From assembly GCF_000720765.1 (NCBI RefSeq), contig NZ_JODC01000024.1, positions 1 through 64,000 of the forward strand: a stretch of 64,000 bases of DNA, in the 5' to 3' direction. The notes under the pieces are model-generated. The model was given only the letters and a program-made list of their open reading frames with translations, did not search any database and had not been told where the DNA came from. The stretch is from Streptomyces sp. NRRL S-646 (lineage in GTDB: Bacteria > Actinomycetota > Actinomycetes > Streptomycetales > Streptomycetaceae). The translations under genes and the position numbers were made by a program. Of this stretch, positions 35,658 to 44,768 are shown in pieces. Every line of letters starts with the position of its first letter. The stretch's first letter is position 1.

Positions 35658-37955
35658 TCAGAAATGGAGGGGGTTGGCGATCGTGACGTAGACGGACTGG
35701 GTGTCGACCGGGCCGACGAGTTCGTCGAGGCCGTGCAGGCGGGTCAGCAGGTTGGCCTTGCAGCGCAGAACGGGTGAGTCCAACAGATGGGAAGGAAGTG
35801 AGGTGCCCAACCGGCCGGGACCGGTGGCGACGTCATTGAGGAAGTGGCGGAAGGCGGCGAGCAGCAGCTGTTCCTCGGCGAGGCGCTGGGAGCCGAAGGC
35901 ACCGATGAGGCCGAATACGTTGTTGATCGCAAGGTAGTAGGCGAAACGCTCGTCTGTGACCTCGTCGGAGACGAAGGTGTCACTGTGGTCGCCGATACCG
36001 GGCAGCCGGGTCTCGAGTTGCGTGCGCCGGGACTCCCGGAAGTAGTAGCCCTGGTTGTCGCGGTAGCGGCCGCCGACGGGCCAGCCGTCGGAGTCCAGCA
36101 GGAGCAGCGTGTTCTGCTGATGCGCCTCCAGGGCGATCCCCGCCTCCGCGTCCAGCCACAGCACGGGACGGACGACCTGCTCGAGGTAGCGCAGGAACCA
36201 CTCGACGGCAACAGCCGTACGGGGACGACCGGTTCGGCCGGCCAGGCCCGTGACGACCGTGGCGAGCCTGGACTGCAGGGGCGGCGGTCCGTCCTCCGGA
36301 CGGCGTACGGCGCCCGCCGAGTTGCTGCCTGTCCAGGCCTGCGGTCGGGGCGAGACGAGCCCGGCGATGCAGGACACGTTGTCCGACGGGGTGAACGGGT
36401 TGTGGCGGATCATCACGTCGAGTCCGGCCACAGGGCTGCCGTCCGGGCCGTCCACCGCGAGCCAGGCCGGGTCGCGGACGATGTCGAACCCGGGGTGAGC
36501 AGCCTGCCACTGCTGGGCCAGGCCGCTGCGCAGCAGACGGTGGACCTCGACACCTCGGTGGAGTTCCTTGCGGAGGTTCTCGCGACGCGAGTTGGTGATC
36601 CGCAAGCCCAGCGACAGTTTGAGCATGGCAGGGGAGCCGGACCGGTGGACGGTGCGTACGGAGGAGGTGGGGTGCCATGGTGAGCCATGCGTACCGAGGT
36701 CGCGGAGGAGCCCGCTGTCGAACAGGGGCGCAGTCTCGGCGCGTTGCCGCACCTCACGGAGCTGCCAGGGGTGCAGCGGCAGAGCTGCGTAGCCGTCGGG
36801 AAGCGTCAGCTCGGCTTCGGCGAGGCGCGCCATGAGCCGGGGTGCGGGGACGACACGGCCGCGCTCGGTCCAGGCGGAGTCCGAGGCAAGTACAGAAGGA
36901 GCTACAGCCAACCAGTGCAGAGGGAAGGAGCCGCGCAACTCAGGTGAGTACGACCGCGCTTCTGCCTCGGAGAGACCTTCGCGGCTCTTCGGAGTGGGGT
37001 GCAGTGGATGCCCGAGTACGAGTGCCTGCTCGGACGCGAGGAAGAGGTCGGGGCCGTCACAGGGGCGTTCCCGGCGCTCGCGGATGAACGTGACGGTACG
37101 GCGGAGGGAGTCGGCGACGCGGCCGACGAGGTCTGGGCCGGATGTGGAGGCGGTTGGGGTGGGGGCTGGTGTCTGGGCGGTCGCGGAATGGCAGGCGCCG
37201 CTGGCCGTGGGTCCGGGGGTGGCGGGCAGGGCGGCCGTGTCGCTGCGAGGGTCAGGCGTCTCCCTCGCCAGCAGTGCAGCGATTGTGACCGCGTCGGCCG
37301 GTCGGGAAAGTGCGGGAGCGTTGGCGAGGAACGGGAGACCGAACCGGTGCCATCCCGTCCGGGACCAGTAACGGACGGGGACGAGGAGGGCCGTGCCGCT
37401 GGCGGGCAGAGGGATACGCAGCGTGCCGTCGTCGGGGGTGTGCAGGCCGGCTTCGCGCACCCAGCAGCGCAGCAGGTTCTCGACCGCCGCGGCCTCGGCT
37501 GCGGTGCCCGGGTCGGGGTGCTCGAGGAGATCGGCGACGGCGAGACGCGGGCTCTCGGTGACTAGGGCTTTGCGCTGCTCCGGAACCCGCTCCAGTTCCG
37601 GCACTCTCTGTCGCTCCGGAGTTCTCTCCAGCTCGAGGGCTCTCTGTCGCTCCGGTGCCGACACTTGTCGCGGCACGTTGTGGGGCTGTCCGTCACCTCT
37701 CTGTCCCTGAACCCTGTCCGTCTCAGAGCGATCGCCCCCCGGAGTTCCGCCCCCGGCCGAAGCCCAAGCCGACCCCTGCTCCGGCTGCCGCTCCGACTCC
37801 CGGCCCTGCTCCGGTTCGCGCGCAACCGCTCGTCTCTGCTGACAAGGCGCTGACGCCGTCACCGGCGCAGGTGGAATCTGCTGGGAGGGCGGTGCGTCGG
37901 AGGGGCCTCGCTCTGGGGCAGGCGTACGGGCGTCGGATGCAGGGGTGGGGTTCAA
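35658..37955 (-). CDS. IucA/IucC-family siderophore synthetase
   Basis: An NRPS-independent siderophore (NIS) synthetase, which uses ATP to condense a carboxylate with an amine or alcohol. The conserved domain covers about 135-765: SREGLSEAEARSYSPELRG, HPWQLREVRQRAE, TSSVRTVHRSGSPAMLKLSLGLRITN, EAHQQNTLLLLDSDGWP and the end FRDNQGYYF-like YRDNQGYYFRESRR. The family's usual size is near 600; the extra 130 N-terminal residues are low-complexity with a 12-residue unit repeated (PERQRALELERT, PERQRVPELERV). TTG 37955 with GAGGA is a plausible but unusual start; the true start may lie inside the repeats. Middle gene of the operon. Confidence 0.88.
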   Translation of the reverse strand: MNPTPASDARTPAPERGPSDAPPSQQIPPAPVTASAPCQQRRAVAREPEQGRESERQPEQGSAWASAGGGTPGGDRSETDRVQGQRGDGQPHNVPRQVSAPERQRALELERTPERQRVPELERVPEQRKALVTESPRLAVADLLEHPDPGTAAEAAAVENLLRCWVREAGLHTPDDGTLRIPLPASGTALLVPVRYWSRTGWHRFGLPFLANAPALSRPADAVTIAALLARETPDPRSDTAALPATPGPTASGACHSATAQTPAPTPTASTSGPDLVGRVADSLRRTVTFIRERRERPCDGPDLFLASEQALVLGHPLHPTPKSREGLSEAEARSYSPELRGSFPLHWLAVAPSVLASDSAWTERGRVVPAPRLMARLAEAELTLPDGYAALPLHPWQLREVRQRAETAPLFDSGLLRDLGTHGSPWHPTSSVRTVHRSGSPAMLKLSLGLRITNSRRENLRKELHRGVEVHRLLRSGLAQQWQAAHPGFDIVRDPAWLAVDGPDGSPVAGLDVMIRHNPFTPSDNVSCIAGLVSPRPQAWTGSNSAGAVRRPEDGPPPLQSRLATVVTGLAGRTGRPRTAVAVEWFLRYLEQVVRPVLWLDAEAGIALEAHQQNTLLLLDSDGWPVGGRYRDNQGYYFRESRRTQLETRLPGIGDHSDTFVSDEVTDERFAYYLAINNVFGLIGAFGSQRLAEEQLLLAAFRHFLNDVATGPGRLGTSLPSHLLDSPVLRCKANLLTRLHGLDELVGPVDTQSVYVTIANPLHF
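37566..37655 (-). repeat. in-gene 36-bp repeat (12-codon units)
   Basis: Two and a half units encoding PERQ-R-[AV]-[LP]-ELER lie in the N-terminal extension of the synthetase. They recur in the DNA as CTCTGTCGCTCCGG and CTCCAGCTCGAG-like blocks. Probably length-variable between strains. Confidence 0.75.
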
Positions 37956-38128
37956 GGCGGTCCTCGTGGGTGGTTCTGGTTCGTGCGGTGACGAACCGGG
38001 GCCGTACTGCGCTACCGGCGAAGTGGAGGTATGGGCGTCCTGGTTTCAAGGAGTTCGAGAAGATCAGGGGGGTACGAGTCATGCACAGGCATGGGGGTGG
38101 TGCCGACGGCACGTACGAGGGGGCCGCG

Positions 38129-40012
38129 TCAGTTGCCGAGGTGGCCCGCCCGCTCGGTGCGCTCGCCCTGGCGTCGGTGCTGGGGATCGGGTCCGTGGGG
38201 CCGTCGTATTCCGGGTGGTCGGCCGGAGCGGTCGCGGGCCGCCGTCCCGACGGCATCGGCCAGTCGGTCGAGCACGGCGGCGGCCTGTTCGTCGCTGATC
38301 GTCAGTGGCGGGAGGAGTCGCACGACGCTTGCGTGGCGGCCTCCCACTTCGACGATGAGGCCACGTCGCAGACACTCCCGCTGGACGGCGGCCGCGAGTT
38401 CGGGATCGGCTGGGCGCGGGCTGCCGACGCGGGAATGCGGCACCGCCGCCGGAGTCGTCCCGCGGCTGAAAGGCTCGCAATCCACCGAGGGATCGGCTCC
38501 GCCACCGCGACGGCTCCGATCCAACCCATCGGCCGCCCAACTCGTCCCATCAGAACCTCGATCCGACCCCTTGCGCGACCAACTCGTCCCGCAGGAAGCA
38601 GAATCCAGTCCCTCAAGCCCCCAATCGAGCCCTGCCGGGCCCCCACCTCCAGCCCCGGAGCCCTCTCCATCGAACGCCCCGCCGCCGTGCCTCCCGCAAT
38701 CTCCCTCCGCGCCCACAAGCTCCATCCCGATCATCAGCCCCCGCCCGCGCACCTCTCCGATGCATGGCAACTCCCCTGCCAGAGACCGGAGTTGGGCGAG
38801 CATGCGGGAGCCGAGGGTGGCCGCTCTCTCGGCGAGGTGGTTTTCACGGACATAGGCCAGGGTGGCCGTGCCTGCGGCCATGGCGAGTTGGTTGCCGCGG
38901 AAGGTGCCGGCGTGGGCGCCGGGTTCCCAGACGTCGAGGCTGTCGCGGTAGACCACCACGGCGAGGGGGAGGCTGCCGCCGATGGCCTTGGAGAGGACCA
39001 TCACGTCGGGGGTGATGCCGCTGTGCTCCACCGCCCAGAAGGCGCCGGTCCGTCCGACCCCCGTCTGCACCTCGTCGGCGATCAGCGGGATGGAGCGGGC
39101 CGATGTGATCCTTCGCATGCGCCGCATCCACTCGTCCGGCGCGGGGATCACCCCGCCCTCACCCTGGACGGGTTCCAGGATCATCCCCGCGGGACGGGGC
39201 ACCCCCGACTTGGGGTCGTCGAGGACGGATTCGGTCCAGCGGGCGGCGAGTTCGGCGCCGCGTGGGCCGCCGACACCGAAAGGGCAGCGGTAGTCCTGGG
39301 GATAGGGGAGGCGGGCGACTCGTACGTCCGAGGCATCCCCGGACGCTTCAAGGGCTCCGGCGGTCATGCCGTGGTAGGCGCCGGTGAAAGCCAGGAGTCC
39401 GGTGCGGCCGGTCGCGGTGCGGACGAGCTTGAGCGCGGCCTCGACCGCGTCGGTACCCGCCGGCCCGCAGAACTGCACACGCGCGTGGTCGGCGAGGCCG
39501 CGCGGCAGGGTCTGGAACAACTCGGTGACGAAGGCGTCCTTGACGGGGGTCGCCAGGTCGAGGACGTGCAGCGGGGCACCTGAGTCGAGGACTTTGCGGA
39601 TGGCCTCCAGCACCACGGGGTGGTTGTGGCCGAGGGCGAGCGTTCCGGCTCCGGAGAGGCAGTCGAGGTAGCGGCGGCCGTCGGCGCCCTCGATGGTCAG
39701 CCCCCGGGCCCGGACGGGCACGATCGGCAGTGCACGCGCATAGGTGCGCGCCGCCGACTCGCGCGCCGACTGCCGCCGTAGGATCCCCTCGTGCGCGGCC
39801 CGCCCGGTCGCGGACAGCTCACCGGCAGCACGCCGCCCAAGAGTCCCCTCGGACGCACTCCCGCCGCCTGCAGACTCGGCCACGACTCCCTGTCCTCCCA
39901 CCGGGGACCGCACACGGACAGCAGAACCCCCACCGGTACCAACCCCCCCATCGCTCGCCGGGTTACGGGTTACCTCAAGATCCTTTCCGTGACGGAACCG
40001 TTGCCGTTCCAT
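38129..40012 (-). CDS. diaminobutyrate-2-oxoglutarate-type aminotransferase for siderophore precursor
   Basis: A class III PLP aminotransferase, 627 residues, expected to make 2,4-diaminobutyrate from aspartate semialdehyde and glutamate. The PLP Lys is K342 in VLSKAIGG; GAYHGMTAGALEASG, EPVQGEGGVIP and IADEVQTGVGRTG are family hallmarks. Family length is about 430. The surplus is an N-terminal Gly-rich extension of about 60 residues and a Gly/Ser/Asp-rich insert of about 100 residues (434-535) between MIGMELV and DPELAAAVQREC, with no known counterpart. ATG 40012 follows GGGGGAC. First gene of the siderophore operon, 173 bp before the synthetase. No separate decarboxylase or hydroxylase gene is seen nearby. 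Confidence 0.9.
   Translation of the reverse strand: MERQRFRHGKDLEVTRNPASDGGVGTGGGSAVRVRSPVGGQGVVAESAGGGSASEGTLGRRAAGELSATGRAAHEGILRRQSARESAARTYARALPIVPVRARGLTIEGADGRRYLDCLSGAGTLALGHNHPVVLEAIRKVLDSGAPLHVLDLATPVKDAFVTELFQTLPRGLADHARVQFCGPAGTDAVEAALKLVRTATGRTGLLAFTGAYHGMTAGALEASGDASDVRVARLPYPQDYRCPFGVGGPRGAELAARWTESVLDDPKSGVPRPAGMILEPVQGEGGVIPAPDEWMRRMRRITSARSIPLIADEVQTGVGRTGAFWAVEHSGITPDVMVLSKAIGGSLPLAVVVYRDSLDVWEPGAHAGTFRGNQLAMAAGTATLAYVRENHLAERAATLGSRMLAQLRSLAGELPCIGEVRGRGLMIGMELVGAEGDCGRHGGGAFDGEGSGAGGGGPAGLDWGLEGLDSASCGTSWSRKGSDRGSDGTSWAADGLDRSRRGGGADPSVDCEPFSRGTTPAAVPHSRVGSPRPADPELAAAVQRECLRRGLIVEVGGRHASVVRLLPPLTISDEQAAAVLDRLADAVGTAARDRSGRPPGIRRPHGPDPQHRRQGERTERAGHLGN
38408..38713 (-). 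other. low-complexity insert inside the aminotransferase gene
   Basis: About 100 codons rich in Gly, Ser, Asp and Arg (for example GGGAFDGEGSGAGGGGPAG and SRKGSDRGSDGTSWAADG) interrupt an otherwise conserved domain without breaking the frame. The insert lies where other enzymes have a surface loop near the C-terminal domain. Confidence 0.7.
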
Positions 40013-40069
40013 CGGAAGTCCCCCACAGCGAGCGCATAGTGTGTGATGCCGTTCCAAGAGGCCGTGAAG

Positions 40070-40077
40070 TCACGTGA
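40070..40077. promoter_or_regulatory. palindrome between the siderophore operon and the protease gene
   Basis: TCACGTGA lies in the 139-bp divergent promoter region. No iron-box-like sequence (TTAGGTTAGGCTAACC type) was seen, so iron control through a DmdR/IdeR site is not evident here. Confidence 0.25.
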
Positions 40078-40151
40078 GATCACCTGTTCCGAGCGTGCGT
40101 TCACAGCCGCCGGACCCGATTCGTTCAGTTCATCCCAGGGGGAGTCAGAGC

Positions 40152-41384
40152 ATGCGATCCATAAGGCCGTCCGTCACCGTTCGCCGGGAGAGGGGTGCCC
40201 GCCGCAGAACCTCCCCCGTTCTTGCCGCCGCAGCCCTCGCAGCGGCCCTGGCGCTCACCGCCACCGCCTGCAACTCGGGTGACGACAAGGCCGACGGCCA
40301 GGCCTCCGCCTCCGCGACCGACAGCGGCAGCAGCGGCGACGGCAAGATCAAGATCCCGGACGACATCAAGAACAAGCTCAAAGAGCACGGGTTCGACATC
40401 GACAAGTGGAAGCACGGGGCCTGGAAGAACTGGAACAAGGAAGACTGGCTGCGCGAGGCCGACGATTTCATCAACCCGATCATCAAGGGTCTGTGGAACC
40501 CGGACCGGATGCGGAAGGCCAACGACCCGGACAAGGGCGTCGACGACAGCGACCTCTCCGGTGACCAGGGCGTGACCGACCCCACGCCGGCGCCCGTGGA
40601 CGCGAAGGCCGTGGCGCCTACGTACCACGCCAACGCAGCGGCGTCCGGGAAGGTGTTCTTCGACTCCCCCGAGGGCACGATGGTCTGCTCGGCGACAGTC
40701 GTGGAAGACCCGGCCCACCCCGGCAAGTCGAACCTCGTGTGGACGGCGGGGCACTGCGTGCATGCCGGCAAGAAGGGCGGCTGGTACCGCAACATCGCGT
40801 TCGTGCCGTCGTACAACAACGCGGGCAGGTCGGCCGCCCAGCTGCAGAACGCCACCAGGGAGGAGGCCGCTCCGTACGGCGTCTGGTGGGGAGACTGGGC
40901 GCAGACCTCCCAGCAGTGGATCGAGAAGGGCGGCGAGACGGGCGGTGACGGCGCCTCGTACGACTACGCCGTCATCCATGTGACGCCGGAGAAGGGCGGC
41001 AACGGCAAGTCGCTGGAGGAGACGGTCGGTTCAGCACTGCCTGTCGACTTCAACGCTCCGGCCGTGCCGAAGGTTCCCAGCATCACCGCGACCGGTTACC
41101 CGGCCGCCGCGCCGTTCGACGGCCAGAAGATGTTCCAGTGCACGGACAAGCCGGGACGGCTGTCGATCAACGCCTCGGACCCGACGATGTACCGCATCGG
41201 CTGCACCATGACCGGCGGTTCGTCCGGCGGCGGCTGGGTCGCAACGGGCTCGGACGGCAAGCCGGCGCTGGTGTCCAACACCTCGATCGGCCCGGTGACT
41301 TCGGGCTGGCTGGCCGGACCGCGGCTGGGTGAGGTGGCCAAGGGTGTGTACGACTCGGTGAGCAAGAAGTTCGCCGGTCAGTAG
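40152..41384 (+). CDS. secreted trypsin-like serine protease, probable lipoprotein
   Basis: A 410-residue chymotrypsin-fold protein. The signal peptide ends in the lipobox ALTATAC, so Cys40 is probably lipidated and the protein stays on the membrane's outer face. A charged linker (about 60-150: IKIPDDIKNKLKEHGFDIDKW) precedes the protease domain. The triad is visible: H201 in TAGHC, D271 in YDYAVI, S358 in GGSSGGG. ATG 40152 follows GGGGGAG. It is divergent from the siderophore operon and followed by a strong terminator hairpin. Substrate unknown. Confidence 0.88.
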   Translation: MRSIRPSVTVRRERGARRRTSPVLAAAALAAALALTATACNSGDDKADGQASASATDSGSSGDGKIKIPDDIKNKLKEHGFDIDKWKHGAWKNWNKEDWLREADDFINPIIKGLWNPDRMRKANDPDKGVDDSDLSGDQGVTDPTPAPVDAKAVAPTYHANAAASGKVFFDSPEGTMVCSATVVEDPAHPGKSNLVWTAGHCVHAGKKGGWYRNIAFVPSYNNAGRSAAQLQNATREEAAPYGVWWGDWAQTSQQWIEKGGETGGDGASYDYAVIHVTPEKGGNGKSLEETVGSALPVDFNAPAVPKVPSITATGYPAAAPFDGQKMFQCTDKPGRLSINASDPTMYRIGCTMTGGSSGGGWVATGSDGKPALVSNTSIGPVTSGWLAGPRLGEVAKGVYDSVSKKFAGQ

Positions 41385-41400
41385 ACCTGCTCGTACTGAA

Positions 41401-41429
41401 GGCCCGCCCCCTCGGTGAGGGGGCGGGCC
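41401..41429. terminator. bidirectional terminator
   Basis: GGCCCGCCCCCTC pairs with GAGGGGGCGGGCC around a 3-nt loop, between the convergent protease gene and hflX. Confidence 0.85.
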
Positions 41430-41468
41430 TTCGGCGATTGTCGACTCTGCGGTAAGTCGGCCCGCGGC

Positions 41469-42962
41469 TCAGACAGCCGGGGCCGGCACATACGGCGCGA
41501 GGTCCGCCGCCAGTTCCTCGTGCACCCGCACCTTGAGCAGGGTGCCCTCCGGGGTGTGCTCCTCGGAGATCACCTCGCCCTCGTCGTGCGCGCGGGCGAC
41601 CAGCTTGCCGTGGGTGTACGGCACCAGCGCCTCGATCTCGACGGACGGCCTGGGCAGCTCGTTGTCGATGAGCGCCAGCAGCTCCTGGATGCCCTTTCCG
41701 GTGCGGGCCGAGACGGCGATGGAGCGCTTCTCGATCCGCATGAGCCGCTGGAGGGTCAGCGGGTCGGCCGCGTCCGCCTTGTTGATCACGACGATCTCGG
41801 GTACGTCGGTGGCACCGACGTCCCTGATCACCTCGCGCACGGCGGCCAGCTGCTCCTCCGGCGCCGGGTGCGAGCCGTCGACCACGTGCAGGATCAGGTC
41901 GGACTCGCCGACCTCCTCCATGGTGGAGCGGAACGCCTCGACCAGGTGGTGCGGCAGGTGCCGTACGAAGCCGACGGTGTCGGCCAGCGTGTACAGGCGG
42001 CCGCTCGGGGTCTCCGCCCGGCGGACGGTCGGGTCCAGGGTCGCGAACAGGGCGTTCTCGACCAGAACCCCCGCGCCCGTGAGGCGGTTGAGCAGCGAGG
42101 ACTTGCCGGCGTTGGTGTAGCCCGCAATGGCCACGGACGGCACCTTGTTGCGCTTGCGCTCCTGGCGCTTGATCTCGCGGCCGGTCTTCATCTCCGCGAT
42201 CTCCCGGCGCATCTTCGCCATCTTCTCGCGGATCCGACGCCGGTCCGTCTCGATCTTGGTCTCACCGGGACCACGGGTGGCGAGGCCGCCGCCCTTGCCG
42301 CCGCCCATCTGCCGGGACAGCGACTGACCCCAGCCGCGCAGCCTCGGCAGCATGTACTGCATCTGCGCTAGCGCGACCTGCGCCTTGCCCTCTCGGGACT
42401 TGGCGTGCTGGGCGAAGATGTCGAGGATCAGGGCCGTACGGTCGATGACCTTGACCTTGACGACGTCTTCGAGGGCGATGAGCTGGCCGGGGCTGAGCTC
42501 GCCATCGCAGATGACGGTGTCCGCGCCGGACTCGACGACGATGTCGCGCAGCTCCAGGGCCTTGCCGGAACCGATGAAGGTGGCCGCGTCGGGCTTGTCG
42601 CGGCGCTGGATCACGCCGTCGAGCACGAGCGCGCCGGCCGTCTCCGCGAGGGCGGCGAGCTCCGCGAGGGAGTTCTCCGAGTCCTGCACGGTCCCCGTGG
42701 TCCAGACGCCGACGAGCACGACACGCTCCAGGCGGAGCTGGCGGTACTCGACCTCGGTGACGTCCTCGAGCTCGGTGGAGAGGCCCGCCACACGGCGCAG
42801 GGCCGCGCGCTCGGTGCGGTCGAACTGGTCGCCGTCCCGCTCTCCGTCGATCTCGTGGCTCCAGGCGACGTCCTCTTCCATCAGGGCATCGGCCCGAAGC
42901 CGCTCGGGGTAGGTGTGCGCGAAGCGCTCAGTGTCCTGGGAAGGGGATGAAGAGGAGGTCAT
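41469..42962 (-). CDS. hflX: ribosome-associated GTPase HflX
   Basis: A 497-residue GTPase that splits stalled 70S ribosomes under stress. The N-terminal HflX domain covers about 80-270 with the glycine-rich linker GGGKGGGLATRGPGETKIETD. The G domain has G1 GYTNAGKSS at 281-289, G3 DTVGF and G4 NKAD. The first 70 residues are an actinobacterial extension. ATG 42962 follows AAGGA at short spacing. It is monocistronic in appearance, ending at a bidirectional terminator. Confidence 0.96.
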   Translation of the reverse strand: MTSSSSPSQDTERFAHTYPERLRADALMEEDVAWSHEIDGERDGDQFDRTERAALRRVAGLSTELEDVTEVEYRQLRLERVVLVGVWTTGTVQDSENSLAELAALAETAGALVLDGVIQRRDKPDAATFIGSGKALELRDIVVESGADTVICDGELSPGQLIALEDVVKVKVIDRTALILDIFAQHAKSREGKAQVALAQMQYMLPRLRGWGQSLSRQMGGGKGGGLATRGPGETKIETDRRRIREKMAKMRREIAEMKTGREIKRQERKRNKVPSVAIAGYTNAGKSSLLNRLTGAGVLVENALFATLDPTVRRAETPSGRLYTLADTVGFVRHLPHHLVEAFRSTMEEVGESDLILHVVDGSHPAPEEQLAAVREVIRDVGATDVPEIVVINKADAADPLTLQRLMRIEKRSIAVSARTGKGIQELLALIDNELPRPSVEIEALVPYTHGKLVARAHDEGEVISEEHTPEGTLLKVRVHEELAADLAPYVPAPAV

Positions 42963-43108
42963 TGGGTCCTTACGTCGATGGGGATTCCGGTACGGCGATC
43001 GCGACAGCGGTCACTGTGCTCAACGTACGAGTACCCCGGGAGATTCCCGCGACCCGTGCCGCGCCGACCCGAAGATGGTCGCACGGCACGGCCCGTCCGG
43101 TCATCGCC

Positions 43109-44650
43109 TTATTTCGCGGACTTCGCAGCCTTCGCGCCGGGTGCCGCCGGCTTCCTGTCCGGGTGGCCGGGCATCGGCGGGGTCTTCTTTCCGTACAGCC
43201 AGCCTTCGAAGAAGCCGCTCAGGTCGCGTCCGGAGATCCGGGAGGCGAGTCGTTCGAAGTCGGCGGTGGTGGCGGTACCGTCACGGTGGAGATTCACCCA
43301 GGACCGTTCCAGGCGCTCGAAGGCGGGGCGGCCGATCTCCTGGCGCAGGGCATAGAGCGCGAGTGCGGCGCCGTCGTAGACGTTCGGGCGGAAGATGCTG
43401 ATCTTCTGACCGGGGTCGGGCGCCTTGGGCGCGGCCGGCGGCCCGCCGGCGGCGCGCCAGCCGTCGGAGGCGGCGTACGCGGCCTTCATGCGTGTCTCCA
43501 TGGGCTTGTGTCCCACCTCCTCCGCGTACAGCGCCTCGTACCAGGTGGCGTGCCCTTCGTTGAGCCACAGGTCGGACCAGGTCTGCGGGCTGACGCTGTC
43601 GCCGAACCACTGGTGGGACAGCTCATGCACCATGATCGACTCGACGTACCACTTGGGGTAGGTGTGGCCGGTGAAGAGATCTCTCTCGAAGAGAGAGAGC
43701 GTCTGTGTCTCGAGTTCGAAGCCGGTGGACGCCTCTGCCATGAGCAGGCCGTACGTCTCGAAGGGGTAGTGGCCGACCTTGCTCTCCATCCAGGCGATCT
43801 GGTCGGGGGTCTTGGCGAGCCACGGTTCGAGCTCTTTGACGTCCTTGGTGGGCACGACGTCGCGTACGGGCAGGTGGTGCGGCCCGGTGCGGTGCAGGAC
43901 GGTGGAGCGGCCGACGGACACCTGGGTGAGCTCGGTGGCCATGGGGTGCCGGGTGCGATACGTCCAGGTGGTCGACTTGGCGTCGCGCTCCACGCCGGTC
44001 GGCAGACCGTTGGCCACCGCTGTGTAGTCGTTGGGGGCGGTGATCCGGATGGTGAACAGCGCCTTGTCGGAGGGGTGGTCGTTGCACGGGAACACCAGGT
44101 GTGCGGCATCGGCCTGGTTGGCCATGGCGAGCCCGTCCTCGGTGCGTACCCAGCCGGCGTCCTGGTCCTTGGCGGCCACGGGGTCGCTGGTGTGCCGGAC
44201 GGTGATCCGCGTCCAGGTGCCCCGGGGCAGTGGCCTGGCGGGCGTGACGACGAGGTCGTCACCCGCGCTGGTGAACGTGGCCGGCTCACCGTTGACCTGG
44301 ACCGATTCGACCTTGCCATGGGCGAAGTCGAGGTTCAGCCGGGCCAGGTCCGTGGTCGTCGACGCGTTGATCGTGGTGACGGCCTGGAGGGGTTTGCTGT
44401 TGGTGCCGGGATAGGTGAACGAGAGGTTGTACGACTGCACGTCGTATCCGGGGTTGCCGAGGTCCGGATAGAGGCGGTCGCCGATGCCCAGGGGGGCCGG
44501 GGGCGAGCTCGCGGCCAGGAGGCAGACGGAGACGGCGGAGGCGAGCAGTGCGGTCGCCTTCAGGCGGCGGGCAGGGCGGCGGAACCGAGCCGCGGTGCCG
44601 GGACGCGGGCCGTGGGGTCGTGGAGCCTGGGAGCGCGGGGTGAGCAGCAT
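43109..44650 (-). CDS. secreted M1-family zinc metallopeptidase
   Basis: A 513-residue exported peptidase. A signal peptide or anchor at about 30-50 (ATALLASAVSVCLLAAS) follows a basic N-terminus. The zinc site is complete: HELSH at 342-346 and NEGHA with E365. The usual aminopeptidase GAMEN motif is absent; in its place is AEASTGFELETQT, as in the subset of actinobacterial M1 proteins with a FELETQ motif. So substrate N-terminus binding may differ. The normal M1 C-terminal superhelix is short, ending at 513. Terminal GYDVQSYNL and RLYPDL phrases match these secreted homologues. Confidence 0.88.
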   Translation of the reverse strand: MLLTPRSQAPRPHGPRPGTAARFRRPARRLKATALLASAVSVCLLAASSPPAPLGIGDRLYPDLGNPGYDVQSYNLSFTYPGTNSKPLQAVTTINASTTTDLARLNLDFAHGKVESVQVNGEPATFTSAGDDLVVTPARPLPRGTWTRITVRHTSDPVAAKDQDAGWVRTEDGLAMANQADAAHLVFPCNDHPSDKALFTIRITAPNDYTAVANGLPTGVERDAKSTTWTYRTRHPMATELTQVSVGRSTVLHRTGPHHLPVRDVVPTKDVKELEPWLAKTPDQIAWMESKVGHYPFETYGLLMAEASTGFELETQTLSLFERDLFTGHTYPKWYVESIMVHELSHQWFGDSVSPQTWSDLWLNEGHATWYEALYAEEVGHKPMETRMKAAYAASDGWRAAGGPPAAPKAPDPGQKISIFRPNVYDGAALALYALRQEIGRPAFERLERSWVNLHRDGTATTADFERLASRISGRDLSGFFEGWLYGKKTPPMPGHPDRKPAAPGAKAAKSAK

Positions 44651-44768
44651 GGATCACGGCTATCAGCGCGCGCGTGCCGGACGGCGACGACTCGCGTTCG
44701 GCCCACCCGAATGGGTAGGTCGGGTGCAGGTGTGCGGCTCTGGCGCCGTGGGGCGCGCGGTCCGGCGC

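Noticed and set aside
38129..39583. Plus-strand frames across the aminotransferase insert
   Set aside because: They are antisense to a gene with clear family motifs; the low-complexity insert merely lacks stops on both strands.
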